From Lophium mytilinum (taxonomy: Eukaryota > Ascomycota > Dothideomycetes > Mytilinidiales > Mytilinidiaceae): a DNA stretch of 64,000 nucleotides. The notes beneath the pieces were generated by a model. It had not been told where the DNA came from and did not search any database. It saw nothing but the letters and a program-made list of their open reading frames with translations. This document shows positions 1 to 11,343 of this stretch, piece by piece. Where the stretch lies: positions 1,302,001 through 1,366,000 of the forward strand of contig MU004197.1 of the NCBI GenBank assembly GCA_010093605.1. Direction: 5' to 3'. The position numbers and the translations under genes were made by a program. Each line of letters opens with the position of its first letter. Position 1 is the stretch's first letter.

Positions 1-187
1 ACATTGTATGGTCACGTTCTCGCCGGCCCTTGCTTATGGTGAAGGTCTCAGAGGCCTTCCTCGTTGTGCTTTGGCCTCAGAGCTGTGCAGATGACCAACC
101 TATCATTCACTGACTTAAGGTGTAAGGGGCAGTTTTATCCACTCACTTCAGATTCACTGTCGTAGAGGGTGTGAGACCGCTTGCTTT

Positions 188-358
188 CACGCAGCGTCTA
201 CGCTGGGTCTATTTAAGGCAGTCTTTCTATGAAGGATACTTCCCTTCATCACCAGACCCAACATACCCCACACCACCATCGGCCCCCTGATCTCAAGCCT
301 TTGTCAACATCAGCTCGCGCGTTACCATTCACGTAGTGTCTACGCTGGATCTATTTAA
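188..358 (+). repeat. Duplicated promoter block with TATTTAA boxes
   Basis: Two 29-bp copies (188-216 and 330-358) match at 26 positions and lie 142 bp apart. Each ends in a TATTTAA box. The pyrimidine-rich sequence after each copy is also loosely similar, so about 140 bp seems to have been tandemly duplicated in the promoter of the gene starting at 523. All three differences are transitions (two C/T, one G/A). Confidence 0.7.
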
Positions 359-522
359 AGTACCCTTCTCAGGCTGGACAGGCCTTCCGTTCATCAACTC
401 CGCACCCACCAGCCCCCACTCTACCCTACCACCATCTGCCCCGAACTCGAATCTAAGTCAATTTATTTTGTTTCAAGAACGCCCTTCCCATTCTTAATTC
501 CTCACCCACACCGAGAGCCGAC

Positions 523-2721
523 ATGCCTTTGGCAAACAGGATTCATAAGCTCAAGCGGTATTTGGGAATGCCAATAACCCCTGAAACGGCCCCAGCTCGA
601 CAAGAGCACTCGAGGCCTCAGACTGCAGGCCCAGCTGCACCTCCAACCCGCTTTCGACGCATTTTACGAGGATGCACTTACGCTGGTGTCAAATCAACCA
701 ACCAGACGGCAATCAGCACCCCGATACCTATCGGCGTTCCTGCTTTCGTGGAACAGATCACAGCTGAGTCACTATCGCACTTTCTGATTTGGCTATTCTA
801 CTACGACATCGTCGAACTGCCAGTCTCTCCTGCGGATTGGTATAAACATCTGCCCTCCATGGAGATGCGTGGATGGATCCAACTCGGAAGTTTCTTACAG
901 ACTACTCTCCCGGCTGGATTTCAGCTGGATCGTCTCGATGAGATCATTGATGGACTTCACTTGAGGAAGAATTTCGTCATGCAATGCATCGACAAGGTTT
1001 CCAAACCGGACCTCATGCGATGGTCTGACGTCGCGACTGACATCCAGTTTGCTATGGCCAACTCGCTGCGAGAGAAGGATCGCCTGGAGCTCGTCGAAGC
1101 GTGTCTCGAAGCAATTCAGGACACAAATATGGCTCTCAAACCTCGAACTGGCTCAGTCTTTGAGGGCTGGCAAATCGATGTCACCGAGCGTGTCGCCGAT
1201 TATCTCGGTGTGGTCGTCAAACCACGACTTTCCAGAATTCAGGGTATCCGTATGTTGAGCGGCAAGTCTGAGGATGATCAGCGGTCCGTTCAATATATCT
1301 TCGAGGCTATGCAAGCTGAGCGTCCTGTGCCTCTGGTGCGCTATGGGATATTCCCAACCCACCCCCTTAGAAATCGGAATAGCTCAGAGCTATCAGTCAT
1401 CAGCCCAGAACAGGCAGCTCAGGAAGCTGACGAGGAACTGCAATATTCGATGGCGCAGCTTCGGAACCGAAATAGAGACCTTAGGGTGCATGTGGAAGTT
1501 CTGCAAGCTAAGAACGAAGAACTGTTGGCGAATCGGCCTCTTCCCCAACCTCCGTCTAGGTTTCCATCGCTCATGCCGAGCCGCAAGCCAGTCCCAGGCC
1601 ATGGCCACACGGAGCAGACTTCGAGCGGGACATCGACTTTCGGAGACGCAAGTGAACGCGCATCATCCCGTCCGTTGACTGTATTCCGTCCGTTGCCTGC
1701 ACTTCCAGCGGACAAGGTTGAGGTTCAGCAGCGTCCTAAGGCATCCCATGGTTTAATTCCTATGCCACCTCCCTTCACTAACCGGAAGCTCTCGGGAGAT
1801 GGACGTCCTCTCGTACCAGATCGCACCTCGTCAAAGCCGGCGAGCCTGCATATTTTGAACTCACACGCCCAGTCTGGTCCTAGCAATGAGACCATACTTG
1901 CCCAGCGTGTCGCATTTGATGTCAAGGGGAAGGGCAAGGCCAAAGAGATCGACATCAAAAGCAAAGGGAAGGCGAAGGAGATGGTGTTCGACCCATACCC
2001 AACCGACTCTCTATCCTCGAACAAGAAGTTCATCCCTGCACCACTCTTCTCTGGCCGCCCTGCACACCAGCGCTCGCAATCTCTCTCCGGAGCCCTAGAC
2101 ATAGCTGATCCACCAGCTCCTGGCATCACCCGTCGTCGATCCAAGTCAGCAGCCGGACTTGAGTGCCCTCATCCCTCATTGCACATGCGTACCCTCTCAC
2201 CTGCCCTCGAGGGCGACCGTAGACTCCTTCCTAGCCAGGAGCGCCTTGCTAGCGGCGACTACACGGCTGACATCGCTTCTTCAAGCGGTGGTGGAAATTA
2301 TGGTCTCACTCGCGGCGGTATCCGTGGCCGCAGCACCAGCGGCATGGGCACCCACAGCCGCGCTCCCAGCGGCGGCAGCGTCATGGACCGGCCGCGCTAT
2401 GACACGGCCTTCCTTCCCCATGCACCAACCGTGCCGGACGATCGATCAACGTCCCTCGATCGCCACGCGAGCAATGTGAGCTCTGAGGTCGACGAGCGGT
2501 CGCTTGCTGATAGCGCCCCTGACAGCAGCAATCACCTGTCAAATGCCTCGGACACTGACTTCGATCTGAAGGGCCCGCCGAAGCGTGGCGAGAAGCGTAG
2601 TGATTCTGATGACGGGACGATGAAATTTCGTCGTAACTCGGGATTGATAGGAGGAAATGTGCCATTCTTTGGCAGCCGGAATGTCAGCGGTGGACATCGC
2701 GATCTTTCGAGGCTGGGGTAG
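523..2721 (+). CDS. Large low-complexity orphan protein (732 aa)
   Basis: This is a single open frame with no intron. I do not recognise the family. The N-terminal 250 residues look folded, with alternating hydrophobic and charged stretches rich in Trp, Leu and Asp between about 75 and 250. A short heptad-like coiled coil follows around 305-343 (rich in Glu, Leu, Arg, Asn). The rest is Ser/Pro/Arg-rich and probably disordered. It includes a Lys/Gly repeat at about 467-487 in which the unit GKAKE occurs twice, a possible nuclear localisation signal. The start is the first ATG after two TATTTAA boxes. Most likely a conserved hypothetical fungal protein, perhaps a nuclear or cytoskeletal scaffold; that role is a guess. 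Confidence 0.75.
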   Translation: MPLANRIHKLKRYLGMPITPETAPARQEHSRPQTAGPAAPPTRFRRILRGCTYAGVKSTNQTAISTPIPIGVPAFVEQITAESLSHFLIWLFYYDIVELPVSPADWYKHLPSMEMRGWIQLGSFLQTTLPAGFQLDRLDEIIDGLHLRKNFVMQCIDKVSKPDLMRWSDVATDIQFAMANSLREKDRLELVEACLEAIQDTNMALKPRTGSVFEGWQIDVTERVADYLGVVVKPRLSRIQGIRMLSGKSEDDQRSVQYIFEAMQAERPVPLVRYGIFPTHPLRNRNSSELSVISPEQAAQEADEELQYSMAQLRNRNRDLRVHVEVLQAKNEELLANRPLPQPPSRFPSLMPSRKPVPGHGHTEQTSSGTSTFGDASERASSRPLTVFRPLPALPADKVEVQQRPKASHGLIPMPPPFTNRKLSGDGRPLVPDRTSSKPASLHILNSHAQSGPSNETILAQRVAFDVKGKGKAKEIDIKSKGKAKEMVFDPYPTDSLSSNKKFIPAPLFSGRPAHQRSQSLSGALDIADPPAPGITRRRSKSAAGLECPHPSLHMRTLSPALEGDRRLLPSQERLASGDYTADIASSSGGGNYGLTRGGIRGRSTSGMGTHSRAPSGGSVMDRPRYDTAFLPHAPTVPDDRSTSLDRHASNVSSEVDERSLADSAPDSSNHLSNASDTDFDLKGPPKRGEKRSDSDDGTMKFRRNSGLIGGNVPFFGSRNVSGGHRDLSRLG

Positions 2722-3543
2722 GTAACATAGGTCACGTTGAGAATCCGTGTGAGTCGGGGGTGGCTGGGGGTGAAAGAGCCGCCAGCGGAGTACACATGCT
2801 CCCACAATCGAGGGGTTGTTTCTTTTGTCATCTCATCTATGGGTAAATAGCGCTGGCGTTCTGAGTAGACCGAGGGCATCTTTGGCATATTGACTTGGCC
2901 GGCAGCCAGGTTTATATGCTGGCCTGGTTTAGGGGGCGTTTTTCTTATATTTATAGACGCATTTTTAATGGTGGGCCGTAAGTTGGCTCGTATGGGTTTG
3001 GGACGCGCAAAAGGGCACTACGGTACAGTGGTGTTGATCCCTTAATATCATCACACTTTCTCTATGTCAGTTTCAGGAGTCTCTGCTATGGTTTTTGATG
3101 CTCGTGAGAGGCGTCTGAAGACGTTGAGGTAGCTTGGATGTAGAAAACAAAGGAAAGCAGGCTCGTTTACGACATCTCTCTAAGCGCTATCTTCTAGAAG
3201 CAAATACACGGTTGCTAGGTGTTTGTGGTCAGTTTTCACACTTGAAGCAAATCTTCATTGCCACTCCTAAAAAAGTCAGAGATCTTGTCCTGTTGCCTGA
3301 AATTCGCTGAAGCTAGGTCCTATCCAGCGAGACAAAGTGTACAACTAAATACCAAGACCTCGTTCTTTCAACACCTACCCAGCAAGGACTAGTGTGATGA
3401 GTCATACCCAATCCTCCGCCAGTTAGTTTCCATATCCCAACCGACCATCACGCACTATACAAATATATATCAACCTCCGCATTTACTTCGGCACCTCTCA
3501 TCCCAACTTCAAGACTTGAGTCCTAACACCAAAAATCGACGAC
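2722..3543. other. Intergenic 2722-3543
   Basis: This holds the downstream flank of the orphan gene and the promoter of the acetyltransferase. An AT-rich ATATATAT stretch lies near 3460-3470 and a C/A-rich leader precedes the ATG at 3544. I see no supported gene. Confidence 0.5.
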
Positions 3544-4134
3544 ATGTCCCGCCCCCACCCCTTCCAAAGCAAGCGCCTCCTCTTCCGCGCCATCGAAGAC
3601 TCCGACGACGACTTCCTCCACTCCGTCCAATCCGACCCCTTCGCTTACGCAAACTCCTCCGCGCGCCTCCACGTCCCGGAGAGCATGGCGGCGACGAAGC
3701 GGTGGAAGAAGCACGTGATTGAGGAAAGCATACTCGCCGTCGTGATCTGCCTCTCACCACCAGAACTTCCAGGACAGTCGCCCGAACCCCCGATTCCCAT
3801 CGGCGTCATATCTCTAACCGCCTCGCCTGCCCATGTCGCCCACCACCGCAATAGCATGATCAGCGTTGACATCGTCGCGGCATACCAGGGTAAAGGCTAC
3901 GGCAGCGAGGCGATCCGGTGGGCGCTGAAATGGGGGTTTCAGACCGCGGGGTTGCATTCGATTGGGATTGAGGCGTTTGGGTTTAATGAGGGGGCGGTGC
4001 GGTTGTATGCACGGCTGGGGTTTAAGGAGGAGGGGAGGCGGAGGGAGTGTTTGTGGTATGAAGGGGAGTGGTGGGATGAGGTGCAGTTTGGGATGTTGGA
4101 TCGGGAGTGGCGGGAGATGGTGAAGTGGGAGTGA
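3544..4134 (+). CDS. GNAT N-acetyltransferase, RimJ/RimL type
   Basis: This 196-residue single-exon protein has the layout of the RimJ/RimL-like acetyltransferases (Acetyltransf_3), which move an acetyl group from acetyl-CoA to an amine. It opens with the typical strand ending in RLLFRAI near residues 11-17. The acetyl-CoA pyrophosphate loop is QGKGYG at 115-120, fitting Q/RxxGxG/A. The next helix (SEAIRWALKWGF) and the NEGAVRLYARLGF segment at 148-160 are the motif A/B signature. The C-terminal WYEGEWWDEVQFGML strand is also usual. The length is normal for the family. The substrate cannot be told from sequence. A cytosolic location is inferred because there is no signal peptide. Confidence 0.9.
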   Translation: MSRPHPFQSKRLLFRAIEDSDDDFLHSVQSDPFAYANSSARLHVPESMAATKRWKKHVIEESILAVVICLSPPELPGQSPEPPIPIGVISLTASPAHVAHHRNSMISVDIVAAYQGKGYGSEAIRWALKWGFQTAGLHSIGIEAFGFNEGAVRLYARLGFKEEGRRRECLWYEGEWWDEVQFGMLDREWREMVKWE

Positions 4135-4685
4135 TGGGCTTAGCTTTGTTCGTGGCCTGTTGCTTGAGTAGTTACGCGTGTTGCATAGCGTCGTTCTGGA
4201 CTGGTCTTCACGACCTGTGTTGAGTTAGAGGAGTTATGGCGCTGCGTTGTGACGGACAAAAAGATGGATGCAAAAAGGCTTTTTGTTGAGAAGAAGAAAA
4301 AGAAGAAGAAAAAGAAGGAGCAAAGAAAATAGTGTTGGCGAGATTATACAAAGGTAGTAATAGAGATCAAACTATTACTTATAGAATAAATCAGCTCGTT
4401 TATGGGACTTCAACTATGCGCGCTGATCAGTATACTAACACAGGAGTTTAAGGTAGATTTGAAGGCGAGAATCATGATCTTAGATGGAGCAGTTGTCGCG
4501 ATCGCGATTTAGTAGAACTTGACGCGGTGGTTCGTGCGAGGGCTGACGAGGAGAAAGCCACTTTGCCAAGCAAGAACTTTAGCCTCCCGCCTTCCACCCT
4601 GTGTAGGCATCAAAGTCTTCAATACCTTTGCCCTTTTTACTATGTTTTCATCATACGCGAAGAGTCATCCCTATACAACTGTGAC
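4135..4685. other. Intergenic 4135-4685
   Basis: This contains the acetyltransferase 3' flank, an A/G-rich microsatellite and the probable leader of the HET gene. Frame-compatible sequence runs upstream of 4686 to an ATG at 4527, so the HET protein could be up to 53 residues longer. Confidence 0.4.
4290..4318 (+). repeat. AAG/AAAAAG microsatellite
   Basis: About 29 bp of purine-only sequence made of AAG and AAAAAG units, in the intergenic gap between the acetyltransferase and HET genes. Confidence 0.7.
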
Positions 4686-6955
4686 ATGCTGTGCGACAAA
4701 TGTATCAACATCCACTTCAAGCGGATCGAGGAGTGTGACTTGATTCGAGAAGAGCCTGATCGGCTGCTAGGGACGGACTCTGTCAACATATTCCATTGTG
4801 TGTTCTACTTCCATCACAGAAACAGACATGACCTGGAGAAATCTGCCGATCGAGGCTGCCACTTCTGTGGTATGCTTTGGGGTAGACTACTTGGAGGGGA
4901 TGGCAATGGTCTGGTGTCCAACTACCGCTTTGCTCGCGGCGAGGTGATACTGCGCCGTTCTATTGTAGAGAAGTGGATTGATGATAAGTCTGGCACTGGG
5001 CTACATGGTTGGAATATAGGTGACTGGATCTATATTCAATGCGAGGAACAAAACTTCACAACGACGAATTCCGAAACGTATTCAGGTATGTGGCAGATTG
5101 GGCCTCTGTGTGGTCGCTTCTTAACTTATTACTCACTATTCTAGGTCCTGTAGCTGTAATGCTCGAGGCTCTAACGTCTTGCAGAGACATAGAGTCCTTT
5201 GGTCCATCGACGGGGGTTGCTCCGACCCTCTTGGACGACCATGAACTTCAAAATATCAGTTCAGAGCTTATCCCCTCGCAAGACTCAAGCATTTATTCAC
5301 CCTGGCTTGACTTATCAACCGCGTCACCTGCTAGTATGGCACTCGCATCTGTTTGGCTCCGGAACTGCCTCGAAAACCACTTACCTTGCAGTAATGCTCA
5401 AGGCGAGGGTACATTACCGCGACGCATTATCGATATCAGCTCTCCCCAGCATCCCTTTCTTGATGACGGAAATAGTAGAAAGGGCTCGTATCTGACATTG
5501 AGCTATAAATGGGGGGAGAGTCACCGATACGTGACAACGACGGAGACCGAGGGTAAACACCGAAAAGAAGTACCGCTGAAGGAGCTTCCTTGGACATTTA
5601 AGGAGGCCATACACGTGGCTGATAGTCTTGGGTTCCGTTGGATCTGGATAGATGCGCTTTGCATTCTCCAAGACTCCAAGGAAGACCAGCGCCGAGAGAT
5701 AGGGCTCATGGATCAAATATTCCGTTGGTCTACCCTAACTTTATATGCGGCTGCTGGTAACAACGCAGATGCTGGAATATCAGTAAATCGAGATCCACGA
5801 TGCGTCAAACCTTGTTGCCTGCCTCTGAAAACGACACTCGACGGCAAGACGGCCTCGGGTAAAAGCTACACTATGCTCGATAGTGGTAGAGCAGATACAC
5901 CATTGTTCGACCGCGGATGGGTTTTACAAGAAGAAGTCCTCGCACCTCGAGGGCTTATATTCGGAGAGCGTGAACTAGAGTGGCGCTGTCTATGCGGAAA
6001 CTCTTCTGAAAGTCGTCCGATCTACAAGCACCGCGTGGAAAGATGGCAAGATCTAGGGAATGAACAGTACAAAAAGTGGCGGTCATACTCCTCAGGAAAG
6101 GACGGATTTGACACGCTTCGTATGTGGCTCCATGAGAAAGACCCAGTTCCGGACCGGACACCATGGCAGCGAGATAATCAATTTGATCTCTGGTACACCT
6201 TAGTGAAAGAGTATAGCCAGCGATCTCTTACATACCCTTCGGATGTCCTTCCAGCCCTTTCCGGCCTCGCGAATGCCCTGGCAAAGACGCACGGCTGCAC
6301 CTACGTGGCAGGTCTATGGAAAGAGGACCTACAAATTGGTTTGATCTGGTACGTATCAGGTCGGCGTTACTATTATCAGCCTCCATTAAAGGACCATCCC
6401 GATGATGGGAACATGACTCTTCCATCCTGGTCTTGGGCTTCACAGTGGGGAAAGGCCATCAGCTTCCGAAATTGGCAGAACAATAATACCCAGGTTGTAC
6501 CGGACGGTATGCAATTGTACAGCGGCTTTCCATACATCCGACCACTTCGAGAAGGAAGCGTTAATGCAACGAAAAGTCTGATTGTGACTGCTCGTGTCAG
6601 AACGGCAGTGGTCTACCAGACGACAAACATCGAGTATAATGATCGAGAGGACGCATGCTGGATCGCAGGCATCAAGGATCCAGTCTCCGGAGACGAGATT
6701 GGCCAGATAGCATTGGACTCTGACCCTTCCCAAGTGCCAGTACGACTAGTTTACTGTCTTCTTTGCACTGTCCGAGAGAAGTACGGCGAGTGGCACCTCA
6801 CTGGCGTTGGACTCGTCCCTACGGACGAGTCGTTTGAAGAGTTTACGAGAGTTGGCCTGGCTTTTGTGCGCAAAAAGGGATGGTTTGGCCATTTAGATAT
6901 GGGGTTTGAAAGGTCTAGGGATAGTAGGTATCTGAGAACAGTGCGAATGGTCTAA
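4686..6955 (+). CDS. HET (heterokaryon incompatibility) domain protein
   Basis: Exons 4686-5085 and 5145-6955 join across a 59-nt intron (GTATGT donor, CTAG acceptor) with phase preserved, giving 736 aa. HET proteins trigger cell death after recognition of non-self in fungal fusion. The HET core begins with YLTLSYKWG near residue 249 and continues with RWIWIDALCILQD and the DQIFRWSTLTLYAAAGN block to about 345. The trailing family motif RGWVLQEEVLAPRGLIF is near 390. The N terminus MLCDKC plus a later CHFCGM segment resembles the small Cys motif common at the start of these proteins, which is why I prefer the ATG at 4686 over 4527. The C-terminal half contains the usual LPSWSWAS motif. No NACHT or ankyrin repeats are seen. 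Confidence 0.9.
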
Positions 6956-7585
6956 GTACAGTACTACTACCACGCCTTCAGTCTCGCCAAAAGTATATCG
7001 CCTTGCTTGGGAACGAGTCTTTCTCGCGCAATACCACTGTGAGGGGTGGCCCAAATGTGAGGCGCTCAGTAAGTAAGAAGGTGTTACAAATTATAGAGCA
7101 CCAACCCTACATCACGCCTGAAGTTTGAGAGCGTATAGGGCCACCCGCCTTAAAGTCAGTGCGAATCGGACTGCTCTTCATGTTGGAGCTAGGCGAACAA
7201 GATTGAAGCCAGGCGGTGGTGAAGCCGTGTGCCCAGGCTTGTATCCCAGTGTTGATGAGGAGGACGGAAGAATCTTCGGGTCTCGCGACCAGGACACTCG
7301 CTCCGAAGATGAGTTCCGTTTCGTCAACTGCAAGCGAGATTCATCCCGACTATCACCCAATTATAGAAATTGTCCCTGCAGATCATGAGATGGGAGGTCG
7401 TGCACCCATTACTGATCACCACGATCGACAGAGGCACGTCCCGCTCCCGCGATAATGAAGAGAGCATCATCCCTGCTGTACCACGGGGCGGCAGGATAAG
7501 AGCTGAGAAACGTCCTCAAAAACCAGCCGTCCCCTTCTTCTATCGATTCTAGAAAACTTCCCACGGAATCCTGGAAACCGGACTC
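6956..7585. other. Intergenic 6956-7585
   Basis: Several short overlapping open frames occur here, but none shows a recognisable domain, a signal peptide or convincing splice sites. I see no supported gene. Confidence 0.4.
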
Positions 7586-8478
7586 ATGATGAAGTCCTTC
7601 AGCCGCGCCATCCTCTTCCTTCTACTAGTACTTAGTAACACTGCTGAAGCCGCGTCCATCAATTCGAGTGTATGTCCTACGTTCGTAGCCAAGAATACCA
7701 CCGCAAAATCCTACCACATCGCTTTTTATGACAATGGCAACGGCCCTCCCGGAAACTCCCTTCAAAACATCACCCTCCCGGCGAACGCAACCGCCAGCAG
7801 TCCCTGGAAGATTGGCAGCCCAACTCATCATGACCAGGGCGCGCTCTTCACCCTTACGAACTGCACATCTACGACCCAGTCGAGTTGTAGCCACGGTATG
7901 TCCACCCATTCTTTCTTTCCAATGCTCGGGTATATTACAACAAGTCACGTGCTAGCGATTCCGTTCAACTATTGGTCTACTCCGAGCGAATCAGAAGGGT
8001 GAGAAGCCGTCACAACTGAGCATGACATGCCAAGTGACAGTCTTCTGCTGATGCGTGACTTATCACGCGCCGATATCCCTAACTGAGATTTGAAGTCCGT
8101 AATCAGTACTAACAGACCTCATCTACAGGCGGCTGCTACATTAACTACATCACAACCACCCAGATCACACGCTCCAAGCGTTGCCTGACGTTCTCCAATA
8201 CCGACGCCACCCAGAACGCGACATTCTCGTTCCAGCCTTGCACCGGCGCCAACAGCACTGCTCAGCTTTTCGAGCTTTCGCAGGTCGTGCGATACAGCCC
8301 GGGCTACGCGAGTGTTACGGCATATGGGGAGGTGGATGTCAACTTGATCCAACTGCAAGTCGCGACGGAGCCGTTCCGGGCGTTCTGGATAGGCGATGAA
8401 GGGAGTAGTGAGAGGAGGACGATCGAGGCTATCAATTATCCGTACACGCAGGCGGGGGTAGGGGTGAGGCTAGTCTAG
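7586..8478 (+). CDS. Small secreted orphan protein (219 aa)
   Basis: Exons 7586-7895 and 8129-8478 join across a 233-nt intron with a GTATGT donor, an ACTAAC branch point (8108-8113) and an ACAG acceptor, in phase. The N terminus has a basic start, the hydrophobic stretch ILFLLLVLS and an Ala-rich cleavage region, a clear signal peptide of about 22 residues. The mature part is rich in Asn-x-Ser/Thr sequons and holds a modest set of cysteines, including SSC and GGCYI across the splice. I do not recognise the fold. Secreted, small, cysteine-containing and beside other secreted genes, it is a candidate apoplastic effector or cell-wall protein; that role is inferred. The ATG at 7589 is an equally possible start. 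Confidence 0.75.
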
Positions 8479-8585
8479 AGTTGACGCATAGGGTAAAGTA
8501 CAGGGGCGGTAGCATTTCAGAGAATGTGGGAAACTGAGGCATAGAGAAACGACGGATTTATCTACTTATATTGGTCTGATAATAA

Positions 8586-10731
8586 TCACGCCGGTGTCAG
8601 CGTGACCGGTGTTCTTCCTTCAACGTGAACCGAGATGTGAATGTTTCCGGAAGAGTCCGCAGTAGCTTCTTGCTTGCCATAAGTGTACTTCCGGCCCGGC
8701 TCTAATCGACTGACCCCCAAAGTGAAGTCGCCTGCGGCGGCAGACGGGTAGAGGACAAGCTCGAGGTCCTTGCTGGTGTGCGAACGAGCCTTTGCAACTA
8801 GAACTCCCGGATACGGAACCTGGGATAGGATAGGCCCAGCGAGTGCTGTTTTGGAAGGACCCTGGAACATCATTGTCAGCGACGTCGAAGTTAAAGGAAG
8901 TTGGATGCACATACCTCTCGAACCAAATTTAGCCAGTCATTGCGACGAAGCAGAGTGCCCTTTAGTCTAGCCATGTTATAAAAGAAGGAACCTAATTTCG
9001 CGCGTCTGGCACCAGTGCTCGTCGTTTCAAGACCGACGTGATCATTGATATACTTCAGCGCCGCAACTCTGACTTTCTCGTCTCCGAATTCCGCAGCGAC
9101 ATATGCGACGTGAGGGTAGATAGCGTGCTTCCCAGTCTCGTAGTTCCCGGTATCCAAGTTATCCGCTCCGCTCAGACCAACGAAACTAAGTTCCTTAGTG
9201 ACTTCGTCGTAGCGAAGACATTCGCCTTTGAAAAGCGCATACGACTGTTCAGCCAGTTGAGGAAGATAGCCGCGGGTGATGACGCCGTTGCTAAGATCAA
9301 TCAGTGCACCTGTCAGACCGGGGATCGTGAATCCAGTTATAGCGGAGCGAATGGGGAGAATGCTCCCGGACTTATCGGCGAAATTCGACATGAGCGACTC
9401 CAGGAACCGGGGCTTGATATCTTCAGCATGCTTTGTACCAAACACCCGATCGTAGACGACCTGGCCAGTCATGCCGATGAAGTTACAAGGCGTGTAGATC
9501 CAGTTTGGCTCGCAGGGGAACAGGCAGTACGGATTGCTGGTCCACTGGTCTACTAGCGCCTTGCCCATCGAATGAACGTCGTGGCGGTAGGAAATTTTAT
9601 CGGTGATCTCAAATTTTAGGCAGCCGGGCTTGGTATATTGCAGGTCTCCGGTGTTGGCGGTGTACAGCATTATAGCCTGTTGGAGGAAGCCGGTGACCAT
9701 GATGTTGTCTCGGACTACTGGATCGTAGTCGGTGGTGAATTTGCCCCAAAGGGATTCCCACTTCCAGAAACCCATGACAGGCTTCGTCAAGGACTTGGCG
9801 ATGACATTCTGGATCCCTTCGCTCAAGTAGCCGTGGAAATTCGGAGTGTATATCCCTTGGTAGGTGCTTAGATTGTAGATCATGTCGTAGAGTTGATAAC
9901 GAAGTGCGGAGGTTTGGAACTGGTCGATGTAGGTGAAGTTTAGCCAATCACTGACATCAAGTCGTGTTTGATCAATGGCATATTGGACGTCCCGGAGTTC
10001 GTCCAAAGTAAGCTCTCGCTCTGAGGCTGGCGGTGCTAGAACTGCGGTGGTTTGGATCTCATTGAGCACTGTAGGCAGATACTCGTTTCGCTTGACGCGT
10101 TTCTCCTCGCCTTCTTTCCGTTCGATCCCATTTTTGTATCTGAGATAGAAGACCAGGGCTCCAAGAAGCACCACGGAGACTCTGTCGCTATACTCGAAGA
10201 CGCTCTGGCCTGCTGCGAAGTAGGCGCCGACTACGCTGAGCGTCCAAACAAGTATTGGGAACAAAAAGCCACCGGCTCCGAACCACTGCAAGACTTAGCA
10301 AATTTTCGCGTAATTGCAACACGAGAAATGGTTATAACTAACCGCAAACATCGCTGCCGGTAATGATAACCAGGTGACAATGAAAGCGACGGCCCCCGTG
10401 ATATTGGCACACGCAATGTATCCAGCGCCGGGGAAGATTAATCCTACGGCAGCCGCTCTAAGCCCAGATGAGACGGGAACTATATTCTGATGGAATAGAG
10501 TTAGGCTGATGGCCGTAAGGGTCGCCCACTGAACCATGGTTCGATTCTGGAAACGCTTGCTTGTAACGTTGGCTCCGAGGGTTGGTGGAATGAAAGAGGG
10601 AGTTACTGGAGATGCAATATCAGAAATTCGGTCCCTCAATCCTTGATGGAATCATTTTCGGTAGACATACCATCGGCCTGAGGTGCAGCCTTGTGAGCAC
10701 TGCCATTGCTGGCTTTGGTTTTGCCGTTCAT
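8586..10731 (-). CDS. Linalool dehydratase/isomerase-like membrane protein
   Basis: Four exons on the minus strand (10731-10671, 10605-10343, 10285-8915, 8861-8586) join in phase to 656 aa. The introns of 65, 57 and 53 nt all have GT...AG ends. After a short polar N terminus come about four hydrophobic segments (residues ~40-155), then a large helical domain. That domain resembles the linalool dehydratase/isomerase family (Ldi), whose bacterial founder hydrates or dehydrates monoterpenes in an alpha/alpha barrel. The strongest signature is the paired-cysteine block ending CEPNWIYTPCN at residues 366-376, followed by FIGMTGQVVYDRVFG. The C-terminal 91 residues form a beta-rich tail. Substrate is unknown; a terpenoid alcohol is inferred from the family only. 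The neighbours are secreted-protein genes, not an obvious terpene synthase. Confidence 0.75.
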
Positions 10732-11343
10732 ATTGTTGGTGGAGGTTGGGACGATTGTATTCTTGGCGGCAATCATCATCGCAATAGCTTTACCACACCT
10801 ACCTCTGAAGGATCAGTACATGCAAAAAGAATCTGGGTGTATGACCCACATTAAATACGGTTGTTCCAATCCTTTCAGGATCAGTGAAAGCTATGCGTGG
10901 TTTCCAATATCAACTCCAGCTGTTCACAGTAAGAAGCGGCTCGGAGGCTATCCTAGAGCGGGGAAAATAGAACCCCCGCATGAGAGCTTCCCATTCCGAG
11001 GTTACAGTCATGCTGGATGAGAGTGCAAGATAAAAGTAGGAAGTATTTGCACATCACATATTGCTGACGCGGAATGACAATGTTGGAGTGGGGTACAGGC
11101 TCAACTGACTCAGGACCTTCGATGTCATGAACGCCAGTCATTAAACTTGGCTTCAAAACTAAGACAACACTTTTTACCACGAAAGATCCAATTGGATCGC
11201 AAACCACGCACTGAATACTTCAAGGCACCCTAGTAGCTGGCTAGTCAGTAGAAAAGCAATTCAATTCACCAACCAAACAAAGCTGTATACACGCTCAAGG
11301 ATTTTCATACCTCTCCTCCATGTTTCCCGAGACTCGCAGCCAA
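10732..11343. other. Intergenic 10732-11343
   Basis: Promoter side of the Ldi-like gene and 3' flank of the metallopeptidase gene. I see no supported coding sequence or RNA. Confidence 0.4.

Noticed and set aside
4527-4685. N-terminal extension of the HET gene from ATG 4527
   Set aside because: The 53 extra residues have no family character, while ATG 4686 begins MLCDKC, a usual start for such proteins. The longer form is not excluded.
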